Positions 26,222 through 37,621 are shown, counted from the stretch's first letter. The stretch is DNA of 64,000 nt from Rhodanobacter sp. (GCA_004298045.1 SCRM01000019.1:124001-188000), one strand, 5' to 3'. A program made the numbers and translations. The notes: a model not told the origin generated them from the letters alone.

Positions 26222-26362
26222 ATGTCGCAGCGCAACAGCCACCACAACAGCATCGCCACCGATCGCCTCAAGGGTGTCGGCGGTGGTCTGCGGCTGCACG
26301 GCAACCTTCTTATTGGCCTTCTCGTACTCGTCCTCCTCATTACCAACGGGGGTGCGGGCTGA
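26222..26362 (+). CDS. leu/ilv leader peptide (attenuation)
   Basis: This 46-residue ORF starts MSQRNSHHNS and carries the branched-chain run LLIGLLVLVLLIT near its end, followed by NGGAG and a stop 49 bases before an intrinsic terminator. Six Leu, two Val and two Ile codons in 12 are a classic attenuation signal for Leu/Ile/Val supply. The run uses CTT, CTC, GTA and ATT, while neighbouring genes mostly use CTG, GTG and ATC, so it may also be sensitive to minor tRNAs. The start codon lies at the predicted transcription start, so translation is probably leaderless. Confidence 0.85.
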   Translation: MSQRNSHHNSIATDRLKGVGGGLRLHGNLLIGLLVLVLLITNGGAG

Positions 26363-26411
26363 GGGCATGTTTCCGGGTAGCTAGCAACAAGACCTGAAAC
26401 CACCTGAAGAA

Positions 26412-26441
26412 CCCCGCACCGGAAACGGCGCGGGGTTTTTT
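26412..26441 (+). terminator. leu/ilv attenuator terminator
   Basis: CCCCGC pairs with GCGGGG, then an A-C mismatch, then CCG pairs with CGG around a GAAA tetraloop, followed by TTTTTT. It lies 49 bases after the leader-peptide stop and 36 bases before leuA, where ribosome stalling in the Leu/Val/Ile run could favour an alternative antiterminator fold. Confidence 0.88.
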
Positions 26442-26477
26442 CTTGGCAAGAACAGGCAAATCCAAGCGGAGTCAGTA

Positions 26478-28064
26478 ATGGCAAACCAGCAGCACAGCGG
26501 GCACGACGACGGCGGCAAGACTGCCGTCGACCACGTACGCATTTTCGACACCACCTTGCGCGACGGCGAACAGACGCCGGGGTTCTCGATGGACCGGCGC
26601 GCGAAGCTGCGCATGGCGCAGATGCTCGAAGCGCTTGGCGTGGACGTGCTCGAAGCGGGTTTCCCGCAGGCTTCGCCGGATGATTTTGCTGCGGTCGCAC
26701 AGATTGCCGAGACCCTGAAGACCACCACCGTATGCGCGCTGGCGCGCTGCCAGCGCGGCGACATCGAGAGCGCCGGGCGCGCGCTGGAAAAAGCGCACCA
26801 CTCGCGCATCCACGTGTTCATTTCCACCAGCCCGCTGCACCGCGAGTTCAAACTCGGCATGTCGAAGCAGCAGGTGCTGGACGCCAGCATCGCCGCGGTC
26901 GAACAGGCGCGCGGGCTGTGCGACGAGGTGGAGTTCTCCGCCGAGGACGCGACGCGCACCGAACCGGAATACCTGGCCGAAGTGTTCAGCGCCGCCGCCG
27001 CCGCCGGCGCGACCACGCTGAACGCGCCGGACACCGTGGGCTACCTCACCCCGACGGAAATCGCCGAGCGGTTCACCTGGCTGCGCGCGCACGTGAAAGG
27101 TGCCGAAAACGTGGTGTTTTCCGCGCATTGCCACGACGACCTCGGCCTGGCCGTGGCCAACAGCCTGGCCGCCGTCGGCGCCGGCGCTCGCCAGGTGGAG
27201 TGCACCATCAACGGCATCGGCGAACGCGCCGGCAACGCGGCGCTGGAAGAGATCGTGATGGCGCTCAAGGTGCGCGGCGCGTGGTTTGGCGCCGACAGCC
27301 GCATCCGCACCCCGCAGCTCTACCCCGCTTCGCGCCTGCTGGCGCAGCTCACCGGCCAGCCGGTGCCGCGCAACAAGGCCATCGTCGGCGCCAACGCGTT
27401 TGCGCATGAGTCCGGCATCCACCAGCACGGCATGCTGAAGCACCGCGGCACCTACGAGATCATGCGCCCGCAGGACGTCGGCATTGCCGAAACTACGCTG
27501 GTATTGGGCAAGCACTCCGGTCGCGCCGCGCTGCGTCAGCGGCTGGAGGTGCTCGGCCACCCGCTGGACGATGCCGCGCTCGACGCCCTGTTCCCGCGCT
27601 TCAAGGCGCTGGCCGACCAGCAACGCGAAGTGACCGATGACGATCTGGAAGCCCTCGCGCTGGGCAAGGAGCCGCGCGCGCTCGGTCCGTGGCATCTGGT
27701 GCAGCTCGATACCAGCACGCACCTTGGCGGCGCGTCGGCCTCGGTCAAGCTGCGCCACGACGACGGCCGCACCGCCGCCGAGGCGGCCATCGGCGATGGC
27801 CCGGTGGACGCCGTGCTGCGCGCGATCGAGCGCGCCACCGGCCAGCCGCTGGACGTGGCCGAATTCCAGGTGCGCGCGATCGGCGCCGGTGGCGACGCCC
27901 GCGGCCAGGCGCATCTCGTCGCCCGCCACGACGCACGCGAATGGCGCGGCCACGGCACCTCGACCGACATCGTCGAAGCCACCGCGCACGCCGCGCTGTC
28001 CATCGTCAACCACATCGAACGCCATGCGCCGCACGCCGCGGCCGCGGCTGCCGCCAACCTGTAA
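26478..28064 (+). CDS. leuA: 2-isopropylmalate synthase
   Basis: This is a 528-residue enzyme catalysing the first step of leucine synthesis, condensing acetyl-CoA with 2-oxoisovalerate. The TIM barrel starts with [15 protein letters not shown] and contains the metal-binding [15 protein letters not shown] and [13 protein letters not shown]. The C-terminal regulatory (LeuA dimer) domain gives leucine feedback inhibition. It is the first gene of the operon, behind the attenuator, with GGAG at a good distance from the ATG. Confidence 0.95.
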   Translation: MANQQHSGHDDGGKTAVDHVRIFDTTLRDGEQTPGFSMDRRAKLRMAQMLEALGVDVLEAGFPQASPDDFAAVAQIAETLKTTTVCALARCQRGDIESAGRALEKAHHSRIHVFISTSPLHREFKLGMSKQQVLDASIAAVEQARGLCDEVEFSAEDATRTEPEYLAEVFSAAAAAGATTLNAPDTVGYLTPTEIAERFTWLRAHVKGAENVVFSAHCHDDLGLAVANSLAAVGAGARQVECTINGIGERAGNAALEEIVMALKVRGAWFGADSRIRTPQLYPASRLLAQLTGQPVPRNKAIVGANAFAHESGIHQHGMLKHRGTYEIMRPQDVGIAETTLVLGKHSGRAALRQRLEVLGHPLDDAALDALFPRFKALADQQREVTDDDLEALALGKEPRALGPWHLVQLDTSTHLGGASASVKLRHDDGRTAAEAAIGDGPVDAVLRAIERATGQPLDVAEFQVRAIGAGGDARGQAHLVARHDAREWRGHGTSTDIVEATAHAALSIVNHIERHAPHAAAAAAANL

Positions 28065-28080
28065 CCACGGAATCCTCCCG

Positions 28081-29019
28081 ATGAACCACACCGCTTTCGT
28101 CTGGCACAACGGCCAACTCAAACCGTGGAACGAGGCGACCGTCCACGTCAGCACGCATGCGCTGCATTACGGCTCCTCCGTGTTCGAGGGTGAGCGCGTC
28201 TACGCCACGCCGGACGGCCCGGCCTTCTTCCGCCTCGCCGACCACACCCAGCGCCTGTTCGAATCGGCCAAGGTGTACGAGATCGACGTGGGCTACAGCG
28301 AGGCCGAGATCAACGCGGCCAGCCACGCTGTCATCGACGCCAACCAGCTGCCCTCGGCTTACGTGCGCCCCATCGTGTTCCGCGGCGCCGGCGGACTGGG
28401 CGTGCTGCCGCGCGGCGAAGCGCCGGTGGACGTGGCGATCATGGCGCTGGAGTGGGGCAAGTACCTGGGCGAGGCCGCCGAACGTGGCGCCGACGTGTGC
28501 GTCTCGTCGTGGCACCGGCCAGCACCGAACACGTTTCCGAGCTGGGCGAAGGCCGGCGGCAATTACCTGTCGAGCCAGTTGATCGGGCTCGAAGCGCGTC
28601 GCGGCGGCTACGACGAAGGCATCGCGCTGGGGCCGAACGGACTGCTCTCCGAGGGCTCGGGCGAGAACCTGTTCCTGGTCAAGCGCGGCAAGCTGATGAC
28701 CCCGCCGACCAGCGCCGGCATCCTCGCCGGCATCACCCGCGACAGCGTGCTGACGCTGGCCGCCGAGCTGGGCATCGCGGTGGAGGAGCGCGACCTGCCG
28801 CGCGAGGCGCTGTATAGCGCCGACGAGGTGTTCATGACCGGCACCGCGGCCGAGATCACCCCGGTGCGCTCGGTCGACCGCAAACAGGTCGGCGGCGGCA
28901 AGCCGGGCGAAATCACGCGCGCGCTGCAAAAGGCCTTCTTCGGCTTGTTCGACGGCAGTACCACCGACAAGTGGGGCTGGCTGAGCAGGGTCGAGGAACG
29001 CCAGCAGGAGGCCGCGTGA
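28081..29019 (+). CDS. ilvE: Branched-chain amino acid aminotransferase
   Basis: This is a 312-residue fold-type IV PLP enzyme. The N-terminal [22 protein letters not shown] pattern and [10 protein letters not shown] (PLP and glutamate-arm region) identify a BCAT; the family's catalytic lysine should lie in the AKAGGNYL segment. It performs the last transamination to Leu, Ile and Val using glutamate. It lies 16 bases after leuA and its stop overlaps the leuC start. Confidence 0.92.
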   Translation: MNHTAFVWHNGQLKPWNEATVHVSTHALHYGSSVFEGERVYATPDGPAFFRLADHTQRLFESAKVYEIDVGYSEAEINAASHAVIDANQLPSAYVRPIVFRGAGGLGVLPRGEAPVDVAIMALEWGKYLGEAAERGADVCVSSWHRPAPNTFPSWAKAGGNYLSSQLIGLEARRGGYDEGIALGPNGLLSEGSGENLFLVKRGKLMTPPTSAGILAGITRDSVLTLAAELGIAVEERDLPREALYSADEVFMTGTAAEITPVRSVDRKQVGGGKPGEITRALQKAFFGLFDGSTTDKWGWLSRVEERQQEAA

Positions 29020-30428
29020 TGAGCAAGACGCTGTTCGAAAAGATCTGGGACGCGCACGTGGTGGCGCCGGAAACCGCCGACACCCCAGCCACGCTGTACA
29101 TCGACCTGCACCTGGTGCACGAGGTGACGTCGCCGCAGGCGTTCGACGAGCTGCGCGCGCGCGGCATCAAGCTGCGCCGGCCGGAACGCACGCTGGCCAC
29201 GCTCGACCACTCCACGCCCACGCTGCCACCGGATGCCACCGGCGAGCGCCCGTACGGCACGCCGGCCGCGAAGGCGCAGGTCGCGCAACTGGAGAAGAAC
29301 ACCAGCGCGTTCGGCGTCACGCTGCACGGCTGGAACAGCGCCAACCGCGGCATCGTGCACGTGATCGGGCCGGAGCTCGGCGCGACGCAGCCGGGCATGA
29401 CCATCGTCTGCGGCGACAGCCACACCTCCACGCATGGTGCGTTTGGAGCATTGGCGTTCGGCATCGGCACCACCGAGGTCGGCCACGTGCTGGCCACCCA
29501 GTGCCTCCTGCAGCGCAAGCCGAAGACGCTCGCCATCGTGGTCGACGGCAAGCTGCCCGACGGCGTCGCCGCCAAGGACCTGATCCTGCACATCATCGGC
29601 GTGATCGGCATCAACGGCGGCACCGGCCACGTCATCGAATACCGCGGCGCGGCGATCGAAGCGCTGACGATGGAAGAGCGCATGACGGTGTGCAACATGT
29701 CGATCGAAGCCGGCGCACGCGCCGGGCTGATCGCGCCGGATGCGACCACGTTCGCCTGGCTCAAGGGCCGCCCGCGCGCGCCGCAAGGTGCCGACTGGGA
29801 TGCCGCTGTCGCGCACTGGAAACAGCTCCACACCGACCCCGGCGCGCACTACGACCGCGAGGTGCACATCGACGCCGCCGACGTGGTGCCCACCGTCACC
29901 TGGGGCACGCATCCGGGCACGGCGATTGCCATGAACGCGCCGGTGCCGGCACCGCGCAACGCGGTGGACCAGCGCGCGCAAACCTACATGCACAGCGTGC
30001 CCGGCAAGCCGATGCAGGGCACCCCGGTCAACGTGGTGTTTGTCGGCAGTTGCACCAACGCGCGGTTGTCCGACCTGCGCGTCGCCGCCCGCATCCTGCG
30101 CGGCCGGCACATCGCCACTGGGATCCGCATGCTGGTGGTGCCCGGCTCCGAACAGGTACGCCACGACGCCGAGGCCGAAGGCCTGCACCAGGTGTTTCTC
30201 GCCGCCGGCGCCGAATGGCGCCTGCCCGGCTGCTCGATGTGCATCGCCATGAACGGCGACAGCGCGAAGCCCGGCGAGCTGGTGGTCTCCACCTCCAACC
30301 GCAATTTCGAAGGCCGCCAGGGCAAGGGCGTGCGCACCGTACTGGCCAGCCCCGCCACCGCCGCCGCCAGTGCCGTGGCCGGCGTGATCGCCGATCCGCG
30401 CGAGTACCTGAAGGAGGCGGCAGCATGA
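29019..30428 (+). CDS. leuC: 3-isopropylmalate dehydratase large subunit
   Basis: This is a 469-residue aconitase-family protein. The ATG in TGATG, with AGGAGG upstream, is the start. Cluster-binding and active-site segments include [30 protein letters not shown] and [11 protein letters not shown], which carry the [4Fe-4S] cysteines. With LeuD it isomerises 2- to 3-isopropylmalate. Translation is coupled to ilvE and to leuD by stop-start overlaps. Confidence 0.95.
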   Translation: MSKTLFEKIWDAHVVAPETADTPATLYIDLHLVHEVTSPQAFDELRARGIKLRRPERTLATLDHSTPTLPPDATGERPYGTPAAKAQVAQLEKNTSAFGVTLHGWNSANRGIVHVIGPELGATQPGMTIVCGDSHTSTHGAFGALAFGIGTTEVGHVLATQCLLQRKPKTLAIVVDGKLPDGVAAKDLILHIIGVIGINGGTGHVIEYRGAAIEALTMEERMTVCNMSIEAGARAGLIAPDATTFAWLKGRPRAPQGADWDAAVAHWKQLHTDPGAHYDREVHIDAADVVPTVTWGTHPGTAIAMNAPVPAPRNAVDQRAQTYMHSVPGKPMQGTPVNVVFVGSCTNARLSDLRVAARILRGRHIATGIRMLVVPGSEQVRHDAEAEGLHQVFLAAGAEWRLPGCSMCIAMNGDSAKPGELVVSTSNRNFEGRQGKGVRTVLASPATAAASAVAGVIADPREYLKEAAA

Positions 30429-31006
30429 ATCCGGTCACCCGCATCACCTCGCGCACCGCCGTGCTGGTCGACGAGAACATCGACACCGACCGCATCATTC
30501 CGGCGCGTTTTCTCACCACCACCACGCGCGAAGGGCTGGGCCAGCGCTGCTTCAACGACTGGCGCTACCTCGCCGACGGCAGCGACAACCCCGAGTTTCC
30601 GCTCAACCGGCCCGAGGCGAAGGGCTGCGCGATCCTCGTCGCCGGACGCAATTTCGGCTGCGGCTCCTCGCGCGAGCACGCGCCATGGGCACTGCTGGAC
30701 TACGGCATCAAGGCCGTGCTGTGCAGCGAGATCGCCGACATCTTCCGCAACAACGCACTGAAGAACGGCCTGGTCGCGATCGTGCTCACGGCAGACGAGA
30801 ACCGCTGGCTGCTGGCGCACCCCGGCATCGAGCTGACGGTGGATGTGGCAGGCCAGTTCATCGCCCTGCCGGACGGCACCCGCATGCACTTCACGCTGGA
30901 ACCGTTCGCCCGCCACTGCCTGCTCGAAGGCGTCGACCAGCTCGGCTACCTCCTGCAGCGCAGCGACGCCATCACCCGTTACGAACACCAGGAGCACGCC
31001 GCATGA
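30425..31006 (+). CDS. leuD: 3-isopropylmalate dehydratase small subunit
   Basis: This 193-residue swivel-domain partner of LeuC has [13 protein letters not shown] near the N-terminus and [17 protein letters not shown], the usual LeuD signatures. The start overlaps the leuC stop and the end overlaps the leuB start (ATGA), which should keep subunit stoichiometry through translational coupling. Confidence 0.95.
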   Translation: MNPVTRITSRTAVLVDENIDTDRIIPARFLTTTTREGLGQRCFNDWRYLADGSDNPEFPLNRPEAKGCAILVAGRNFGCGSSREHAPWALLDYGIKAVLCSEIADIFRNNALKNGLVAIVLTADENRWLLAHPGIELTVDVAGQFIALPDGTRMHFTLEPFARHCLLEGVDQLGYLLQRSDAITRYEHQEHAA

Positions 31007-32103
31007 AGGCAAACATCGTCACGCTTTCCGGCGACGGCGTCGGCCCGGAAGTCACCAAGGCGGCGGTGGCCGTGCTGAAGGCGGTGGCCGCGCACTACGG
31101 CCACGAGTTCACGTTTGCCGAGCACCTGCTCGGCGGCTGCGCGATCGACGCCACCGGCGAGCCCTTGCCGGCCGCCACACTGACCGCGGCGCAGGCCGCC
31201 GATGCCGTGCTGCTGGGCGCGGTCGGCGGACCGAAGTGGTCCGACCCCAATGCCCGGGTGCGCCCGGAACAGGGCCTGCTCGCGCTGCGCAAGGCGCTCG
31301 GCGTGTACGCCAACCTGCGCCCGCTCAAGGTGCACGCGCCGCTCGCCGCGCTGTCGCCGCTGAAGAATGAAAAGCTCGCCGGCGTGGACGTGCTGTTCGT
31401 GCGCGAGCTGACCGGCGGCATGTACTTCGGCGCGCGCAGCCGCAGCGCCGAGGTCGCCACCGACGAGTGCAAATACACCGTGGGCGAAATCGAGCGCGTG
31501 GTGCGCCGCGCCTTCGAGCTGGCGCGCGGGCGGCGCAAGCACCTGACCAGCGTGGACAAGGCGAACGTGCTGGACACCTCGCGCCTGTGGCGCAGCACGG
31601 TCAATCGCATCGCCGCCGATTATCCCGACGTCAAGGTCGAGCACCAGCTGGTCGATTCGATGGCGATGCTGCTGCTGACCCGCCCGTCCAGCTACGACGT
31701 GGTGGTGACCGAAAACCTGTTCGGCGACATCCTCACCGACGAGGCGGCCGCGATCGCCGGCTCGCTCGGCTTGTTGCCCTCGGCTTCGCTGGGCGAAGGC
31801 CGGCGCGGGGTGTACGAGCCGATCCACGGCTCGGCGCCCGACATTGCCGGCCAATGCGTGGCCAACCCGACCGGCGCGATCCTCTCTGCCGTCCTGCTGC
31901 TGCGCCATTCGCTCGGGCTGGAAACCGAAGCGGCAGCGGTCGAGGCCGCGGTCGAGCGCGTGCTGCGCGACGGCCCGCATACGCGCGACCTCGGCGGCAG
32001 CGCGTCGACGGCCAAAGTGTGCGACGCGGTGCTGGCCGCGGTTGCCGGCAGCGCCACCGCCGCCGACATGTATGCCGATCTGGCGAACTCATGCTGCGGC
32101 TGA
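31003..32103 (+). CDS. leuB: 3-isopropylmalate dehydrogenase
   Basis: This 366-residue NAD-dependent oxidative decarboxylase has [12 protein letters not shown] at the N-terminus, [10 protein letters not shown], the catalytic lysine/aspartate region [16 protein letters not shown], and [13 protein letters not shown] near the cofactor site. It makes 2-oxoisocaproate for IlvE. A 181-base gap follows before ilvD, the longest within this operon. Confidence 0.95.
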   Translation: MKANIVTLSGDGVGPEVTKAAVAVLKAVAAHYGHEFTFAEHLLGGCAIDATGEPLPAATLTAAQAADAVLLGAVGGPKWSDPNARVRPEQGLLALRKALGVYANLRPLKVHAPLAALSPLKNEKLAGVDVLFVRELTGGMYFGARSRSAEVATDECKYTVGEIERVVRRAFELARGRRKHLTSVDKANVLDTSRLWRSTVNRIAADYPDVKVEHQLVDSMAMLLLTRPSSYDVVVTENLFGDILTDEAAAIAGSLGLLPSASLGEGRRGVYEPIHGSAPDIAGQCVANPTGAILSAVLLLRHSLGLETEAAAVEAAVERVLRDGPHTRDLGGSASTAKVCDAVLAAVAGSATAADMYADLANSCCG

Positions 32104-32284
32104 GCGCCCCTGTTCATGGCGAACGCCACGCTGGCTTCGCCGCCTTTGTCCTCCCCTGCGCGTTGCGCGTGGCGGTGGAAGCGACGACTGCCGACGACTC
32201 CCCGGCTTTCCTTCGCGCCCCCCGGACCATCGCCACCGCACGCGCAAGGGAGGCATCTCTCTTGTTTCCACCATGGGGATATCC

Positions 32285-33997
32285 ATGCGCAGTGATCTGA
32301 TCAAAACCGGCCCCGACCGCGCCCCCGCCCGCGCCATGCTGCGCGCCACCGGCATGAACGACGACGCGCTGAAAAAGCCGCTGGTGGCGGTGGTGCACAA
32401 CTGGTCCAACGTCAGCCCGTGCAACTTGAACCACCGCGAGCTGGCCGACCAGGTGGCCGCCGGCGTGCGCGCGGCCGGCGGCACGCCGGTGGAATTCAAC
32501 ACCATCGCGGTCACCGACGGCATCGCCATGGGCACGCCCGGCATGCGCTACTCGCTGGTCAGCCGCGAGGTCATCACCGACTCGATCGAGGCCGCGGTCG
32601 AAGGCCACCTGTGCGATGCGATGGTGATCCTGTGCGGCTGCGACAAGACTATCCCCGCCGCGGCGATGGCGATGGCGCGGCTCGACATCCCGGCGGTGGC
32701 GCTGTACGGCGGCACCATCGCGCACGGTCTGCACAAGAACCGGCCGATCACCATCCAGCAGGTGTTCGAAGCGGTCGGCGCGCATGGCGCCGGCAAGATG
32801 GACGACAGCGAGCTGCACTCGGTCGAATGCGACGCCTGCGGCGGCGCCGGCGCCTGCGGTGGCCAGTTCACCGCCAACACCATGGCGATGGTCATCACCA
32901 CGCTGGGGCTGTCGCCGATGGGCGCCAACGACATCCCGGCCACGCATCCGGAAAAACTCAAGGCCGCGTTCCGCTGCGGCGAGCTGGTGATGGATTGCCT
33001 GCGCAAGAAGCGCACGCCGCGCGCGCTGATCAACCGCACCTCGCTGCGCAACGCCGCGCGCATGGTCGCCGCCACCGCTGGTTCCACCAACTCGGTGCTG
33101 CACATGCTGGCGATCGCGCGCGAGGCCGGGGTGGATTGGAAGCTGGAGGATTTCCAGCCGGAAACCGAGGAAACCCCGGTGATCGCCGACCTCATGCCCT
33201 CCGGCCGCTACACGGCAGTGGAGATGTACGACGCCGGCGGCATCGCGCGCGTCGCGCAGGAGCTGATCGCCGCGGAGCGGCTCGAAGACACCCCGACCGT
33301 CACCGGCCGCACGCTGTTCGAGGAAGCCGCGGCCGCGCCACGGTTCGAAGACCAGCACGTGATCTACCCGGTCGCCAACCCGATCAAGCCGCACGGCGGG
33401 TATTCCATCCTGTACGGCAACGTCGCGCCGGAAGGCTGCGTGCTGAAGATCCCCGGCAAGAACAGCGCCGGCCACGGCGCGACCCACTTCGAAGGCACCG
33501 CCAAGGTGTTCGAGAGCGAAGAGGACGCGTTTGCCGCCGTGCAGGACGGCCGCGTCGGCAAGGGCGATGTCGTCGTCATCCGCAACGAAGGCCCGGCCGG
33601 CGGCCCCGGCATGCGCGAAATGCTCGGCGTCACCGCCGCGCTGATCGGCCGCGGCCTCGGCGACGACGTGGCGCTCATCACCGATGGTCGTTTCAGCGGC
33701 GCCACGCACGGCTTCATGGTGGGCCACATCGCGCCGGAAGCCGCGCGCGGCGGCCCGATCGCGCTGTTGCGCGACGGCGATCCGCTGCGCATCGACGCCA
33801 TCAGCCGCGAAATTTCCACCAGCGCCGATCTCGAAGCCCGGCGCGCCGACTGGCAGCCGCCGGCACCGAAAGCCACCCGTGGCCTGTTGGCGAAATTCGC
33901 GGTGCTGGTCAGCTCCGCCTCCGACGGCGCCACCACCTCCGCCGCCAACGTCACCCGCCGCACCACCCATACCACCACCCAGGGAGTCATCGCATGA
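32285..33997 (+). CDS. ilvD: Dihydroxy-acid dehydratase
   Basis: This 570-residue IlvD/Edd-family Fe-S dehydratase makes 2-oxo acids for valine/leucine and isoleucine. Cluster cysteines are in [17 protein letters not shown] and [15 protein letters not shown]. The chosen start is the ATG with GGGGAT 6 bases upstream; an ATG 12 bases earlier is in frame and also possible. The preceding gap shows no clear terminator, so I place it in the same operon. Confidence 0.93.
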   Translation: MRSDLIKTGPDRAPARAMLRATGMNDDALKKPLVAVVHNWSNVSPCNLNHRELADQVAAGVRAAGGTPVEFNTIAVTDGIAMGTPGMRYSLVSREVITDSIEAAVEGHLCDAMVILCGCDKTIPAAAMAMARLDIPAVALYGGTIAHGLHKNRPITIQQVFEAVGAHGAGKMDDSELHSVECDACGGAGACGGQFTANTMAMVITTLGLSPMGANDIPATHPEKLKAAFRCGELVMDCLRKKRTPRALINRTSLRNAARMVAATAGSTNSVLHMLAIAREAGVDWKLEDFQPETEETPVIADLMPSGRYTAVEMYDAGGIARVAQELIAAERLEDTPTVTGRTLFEEAAAAPRFEDQHVIYPVANPIKPHGGYSILYGNVAPEGCVLKIPGKNSAGHGATHFEGTAKVFESEEDAFAAVQDGRVGKGDVVVIRNEGPAGGPGMREMLGVTAALIGRGLGDDVALITDGRFSGATHGFMVGHIAPEAARGGPIALLRDGDPLRIDAISREISTSADLEARRADWQPPAPKATRGLLAKFAVLVSSASDGATTSAANVTRRTTHTTTQGVIA

Positions 33998-35004
33998 GCA
34001 CCACCATCCTCGCTTCATCCCGCATCGCCGTGCTTGGCTATGGCAGCCAGGGCCGCGCGCACGCGCAGAACCTGCGCGACTCCGGCCTCGACGTCGTCGT
34101 CGGCCTGCGCAAGAACGGCCCGTCGTGGCAGAAGGCCAAGGCCGAAGGCTTTGCCGTGGCCGAACCCGCCGAGGCGGTGAAAGGCGCCGACCTGGTCGCC
34201 GTGCTGGTGCCGGACATGGTGCAGCCGGCGCTCTACGAGCAGGCCATCGCCCCCAACCTCAAACCGAATGGCGCGCTGCTGTTCGCGCACGGTTTCAACA
34301 TCCACTTCAAGCAGATCGCGCCGCGCGCGGACATCGACGTGATCATGGTCGCGCCCAAGGGCCCGGGCGCGCTGGTGCGCACCGAGTACGAGCGCGGCCG
34401 CGGCGTGCCGGACATCTGGGCGGTGCACCAGGACGTCAGCGACCACGCCGAGGACAAGGCGCTGGCCTATGCCGACGGCATCGGCGGCGCGCGCGCGATG
34501 CTGATCAAGACCACCTTCAAGGAAGAGACCGAGACCGATCTGTTCGGCGAGCAGGCCGTGCTGTGCGGCGGTGCGAGCTCCCTGGTGCAGGCCGGTTTCG
34601 AGACCCTGGTGGAAGCCGGCTACCAGCCCGAGATCGCTTATTACGAGGTGTTCCACGAGCTCAAGCTGATCGTCGACCTGTTCTACGAAGGCGGCATCGC
34701 CAAGATGCTCAAGTACGTGTCCGAAACCGCGCAGTACGGCGATTTCGTCAGCGGCCCGCGGGTGATCGACGCCGGCGTCAAGGCTCGCATGAAAGACGTG
34801 CTGACCGACATCCAGAACGGCACCTTCGCCAGGAACTGGACGGCCGAATACAAGGCCGGCCTGCCCAACTACAACAAGTTCAAGCAGGCCGATCTCGACC
34901 ACCCGCTGGAGCAGGTCGGCGCCAAGCTGCGCGCGCGCATGACCTGGCTGCAGGGCGACGCCCCGGTGGCCGCCGCGCCGCAGAAAAAGCAAGCCGTCGG
35001 CTGA
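33994..35004 (+). CDS. ilvC: Ketol-acid reductoisomerase
   Basis: This 336-residue class I KARI has [21 protein letters not shown] as the cofactor Rossmann loop, [17 protein letters not shown] and the knotted C-terminal domain with [12 protein letters not shown]. It converts acetolactate and acetohydroxybutyrate to dihydroxy acids. The start overlaps the ilvD stop and has AGGGAG upstream. Confidence 0.95.
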   Translation: MSTTILASSRIAVLGYGSQGRAHAQNLRDSGLDVVVGLRKNGPSWQKAKAEGFAVAEPAEAVKGADLVAVLVPDMVQPALYEQAIAPNLKPNGALLFAHGFNIHFKQIAPRADIDVIMVAPKGPGALVRTEYERGRGVPDIWAVHQDVSDHAEDKALAYADGIGGARAMLIKTTFKEETETDLFGEQAVLCGGASSLVQAGFETLVEAGYQPEIAYYEVFHELKLIVDLFYEGGIAKMLKYVSETAQYGDFVSGPRVIDAGVKARMKDVLTDIQNGTFARNWTAEYKAGLPNYNKFKQADLDHPLEQVGAKLRARMTWLQGDAPVAAAPQKKQAVG

Positions 35005-35012
35005 GGCCGACC

Positions 35013-35040
35013 GCGGGCCGTGGCACTTGCCGCGGCCCGC
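35013..35040 (+). repeat. Intra-operon hairpin after ilvC
   Basis: GCGGGCCG and CGGCCCGC form an 8-bp stem in the 63-base gap between ilvC and the VOC gene. There is no T-run. It may shield the upstream mRNA from exonucleases or modulate downstream expression. Confidence 0.45.
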
Positions 35041-35067
35041 TCACCTACTGATCGAACGAGGTACGCC

Positions 35068-35409
35068 ATGAAACGCTTTCACATCGCCCTGATCGTTGCC
35101 GACCTGGACACCGCCATCGCCGACTACAGCAAACGCCTCGGCCAGCACCCGCAAGCCGTGGTTGCGGACACCTACGCGATGTGGCGCACCGAGCTGCTCA
35201 ATTTCTCGATCAGCCAGGACCCCGCGCGCGCCGGCCAGGTGCGCAACCTCGGTTTCGAGGAGGACGAGGCCGAAGGCTTCCGCAGCGAAACCGACAGCAA
35301 CGGCATCGCGTGGGAGCGCTTCTCCGCGCTCACCCAGGATCTGGAAGTGATCCGCACCTACGGCATCCCGGTGCATCCGGCCCACTCCGAGGAGCTGATC
35401 CGCAACTGA
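35068..35409 (+). CDS. VOC-fold protein of unknown function in the ilv operon
   Basis: This 113-residue protein resembles the glyoxalase/bleomycin-resistance (VOC) superfamily: FHIALIVADLDTAIADYSKRLG at the start is a typical first beta-alpha-beta module, and later His/Glu residues (WERFSAL, HPAHSEE) could hold a metal. It lies between ilvC and ilvG in the same direction. From memory, xanthomonads have a small gene at this place, which suggests a conserved but unassigned role. It is not a known step in branched-chain synthesis. Confidence 0.7.
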   Translation: MKRFHIALIVADLDTAIADYSKRLGQHPQAVVADTYAMWRTELLNFSISQDPARAGQVRNLGFEEDEAEGFRSETDSNGIAWERFSALTQDLEVIRTYGIPVHPAHSEELIRN

Positions 35410-35450
35410 CATTCGCAGCGCCCGCCCCTACCCACCACCAGGATTCGATC

Positions 35451-37313
35451 GTGACCACCCCCATGCAGACTGCCCTTGCGGCACCCACCATCCCCACCCA
35501 CCCGCTTGCCGGGCAAGCCATGAGCGGCGCGGAGATCGTGGTACAGGTGCTTGCGGACGAGCACGGTGGCGTCGTGTTCGGCTACTCCGGCGGCGCGATC
35601 CTGCCGGTGTATGACGCGGTGTTCCGCTACAACGCCGAACACCGCGACGCCGCCGGCCATGAGCCGTTGCCGCTGGTGGTGCCGGCGAACGAGCAAGGCG
35701 CGGGCTTCATGGCCGCCGGCTATGCGCGCGCCTCGGGCAAGGTCGGCGTGGCGCTGGTCACCTCCGGGCCGGGCGCGACCAATCTCGTCACCCCGATCCG
35801 CGACGCGATGGCCGACTCGGTGCCGTTCGTCGCGATCTGCGGCCAGGTGCCCACATCGGCGCTCGGCAGCGACGCCTTCCAGGAGGCGCCGGTCGCCAAC
35901 ATCATGGGCGCGTGCGCCAAGCACGTGTTCCTGGTGTCCGATCCGCAAAAACTCGAAGCCACGTTGCGCACGGCGTTCGAGATCGCGCGCAGCGGGCGCC
36001 CCGGTCCGGTGGTGGTCGATATTCCCAAGGACGTGCAGAACACAACGCTGAAGTTCGACGGCAACAGCCACTTGCCGATCCCCGGCTACCGCGCGCGGCT
36101 CAACGCGGTGGCAGCGGCGAAACTCGGCGACGAGGCCTGCGCCAGTTTGTTTACCGCACTGGCGCAGGCCAAACGCCCATTGATCTACGCCGGCGGCGGC
36201 GTCGTCTCCGCCGCCGCCGCACCGGCGCTCACCACGTTTGCGGAAACCTTCGGCATCCCGGTCGTGACCTCGCTGATGGGGCTGGGCGATTACGACACCA
36301 CCAGGCCGCTGGCGCTGCACATGCTTGGCATGCACGGCACGGCGTACGCCAACTACGCGGTGGAGGATTGCGATTTCCTCATCGCGCTGGGCGCACGCTT
36401 CGACGACCGCGTGGCCGGCGTGCCCGACCAGTTCGCCGCGCATGCGCGCTTCATCGCGCAGATCGACATCGACCCGGCCGAGATCGGCAAGGTCAAGACG
36501 GTGGACTGGCACCACATCGGTCCGCTCGTTGCCGCACTGGAAAAGCTGACGGCCTGGGGCCGCAGCCACGCGTTCCACTCCGACCTCTCCGCCTGGCACG
36601 CGCACCTCGCGCAGCTCAAGCACGACTACGCGATGAACTACAACCGCGACAGCCCGCTGATCCAGCCGGAAGCCGTGATCGAGGCGATCAACCGCCAAAC
36701 CCAAGGTCGCGCGATCGTTGCCACCGGCGTCGGCCAGCACCAGATGTGGGCCGCGCAGTATTTCGATTTCCGTGCGCCGCGGCATTGGCTCACCTCCGGC
36801 TCGATGGGCACCATGGGTTTCGGCCTGCCCTCCGCCATCGGCGCGCAGTTCGCGCGCCCGGATGCACTGGTGATCGACGTCGACGGCGACGGCTCGATCC
36901 GCATGAACGTGGGCGAGCTGGAAACCGTCACCACCTACGAGCTGCCACTCAAGATCCTGCTGCTCAACAACGGCGTCGACGGCATGGTGCGGCAGTGGCA
37001 GAAGCTGTTCTTCAAGGGCCGCTTTTCCGCCACCGACAAGAGCCTGCGCAAGAAGGATTTCGTCGCCGCGGCCAAGGCCGACGGCTTCGAGTGGGCGCAG
37101 CGGCTCGAGCGCAAGGCCGACATCGAGACGACCATCGCCGCCTTCCTCGCCCACCGCGGCCCGACCTTCCTCGAAGTGATGATCGACCCGGACGCCGGCG
37201 TGTACCCGATGGTCAGCCCCGGCGCGAGCTACGCGCAGATGATCACCGGCCCGTTCATCCCTTCGCGCAGTGCGCCGATAACGCCGGAACTCGCCCCCAC
37301 CCACATGTTCTGA
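35451..37313 (+). CDS. ilvG: Acetolactate synthase large subunit
   Basis: This 620-residue ThDP enzyme starts at GTG, with GGA 7 bases upstream; an ATG four codons later is an alternative. It has the ThDP-activating glutamate in VVPANEQGAGFMAAGYAR, ALVTSGPGATN, and the C-terminal ThDP/Mg motif DVDGDGSIRMN. It condenses two pyruvates, or pyruvate with 2-oxobutyrate. The downstream small subunit and threonine dehydratase complete the ilvGMA order; ilvB would be an equally acceptable name. Confidence 0.93.
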   Translation: MTTPMQTALAAPTIPTHPLAGQAMSGAEIVVQVLADEHGGVVFGYSGGAILPVYDAVFRYNAEHRDAAGHEPLPLVVPANEQGAGFMAAGYARASGKVGVALVTSGPGATNLVTPIRDAMADSVPFVAICGQVPTSALGSDAFQEAPVANIMGACAKHVFLVSDPQKLEATLRTAFEIARSGRPGPVVVDIPKDVQNTTLKFDGNSHLPIPGYRARLNAVAAAKLGDEACASLFTALAQAKRPLIYAGGGVVSAAAAPALTTFAETFGIPVVTSLMGLGDYDTTRPLALHMLGMHGTAYANYAVEDCDFLIALGARFDDRVAGVPDQFAAHARFIAQIDIDPAEIGKVKTVDWHHIGPLVAALEKLTAWGRSHAFHSDLSAWHAHLAQLKHDYAMNYNRDSPLIQPEAVIEAINRQTQGRAIVATGVGQHQMWAAQYFDFRAPRHWLTSGSMGTMGFGLPSAIGAQFARPDALVIDVDGDGSIRMNVGELETVTTYELPLKILLLNNGVDGMVRQWQKLFFKGRFSATDKSLRKKDFVAAAKADGFEWAQRLERKADIETTIAAFLAHRGPTFLEVMIDPDAGVYPMVSPGASYAQMITGPFIPSRSAPITPELAPTHMF

Positions 37314-37342
37314 GCCGGCGCCATGCGCCGCTGGAGAGTGCC

Positions 37343-37621
37343 ATGAAACACACGCTTTCGATCCTGCTGCAAAACGAATCCGGCGCGCTGGTGCGCGTGG
37401 CCGGCCTGTTCGCCGCGCGCCACGTCAACATCGACGCGCTCACCGTGGCGGCCACCCACGACCCGGCGGTGTCGCAACTGACGCTGGTGCTGCACGGCGA
37501 CGAGGGCACGTTGCAGCAGATCCTGCGCCAGGTGCGCAAACTGGTGGACGTGCTCGATGCCAGCAGCCTGTCGGTGGTGGGCAGCGGCATGCGCAGCCAT
37601 CTGGTGGCCACCCCGGCATGA
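37343..37621 (+). CDS. ilvM: Acetolactate synthase small (regulatory) subunit
   Basis: This 92-residue protein has a single ACT domain (LSILLQNESGALVRVAGLFAAR), as in short AHAS small subunits such as IlvM (87) and IlvN (96). It activates the large subunit and binds valine for feedback. It sits 29 bases after ilvG and overlaps the ilvA start by ATGA. Confidence 0.9.
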   Translation: MKHTLSILLQNESGALVRVAGLFAARHVNIDALTVAATHDPAVSQLTLVLHGDEGTLQQILRQVRKLVDVLDASSLSVVGSGMRSHLVATPA

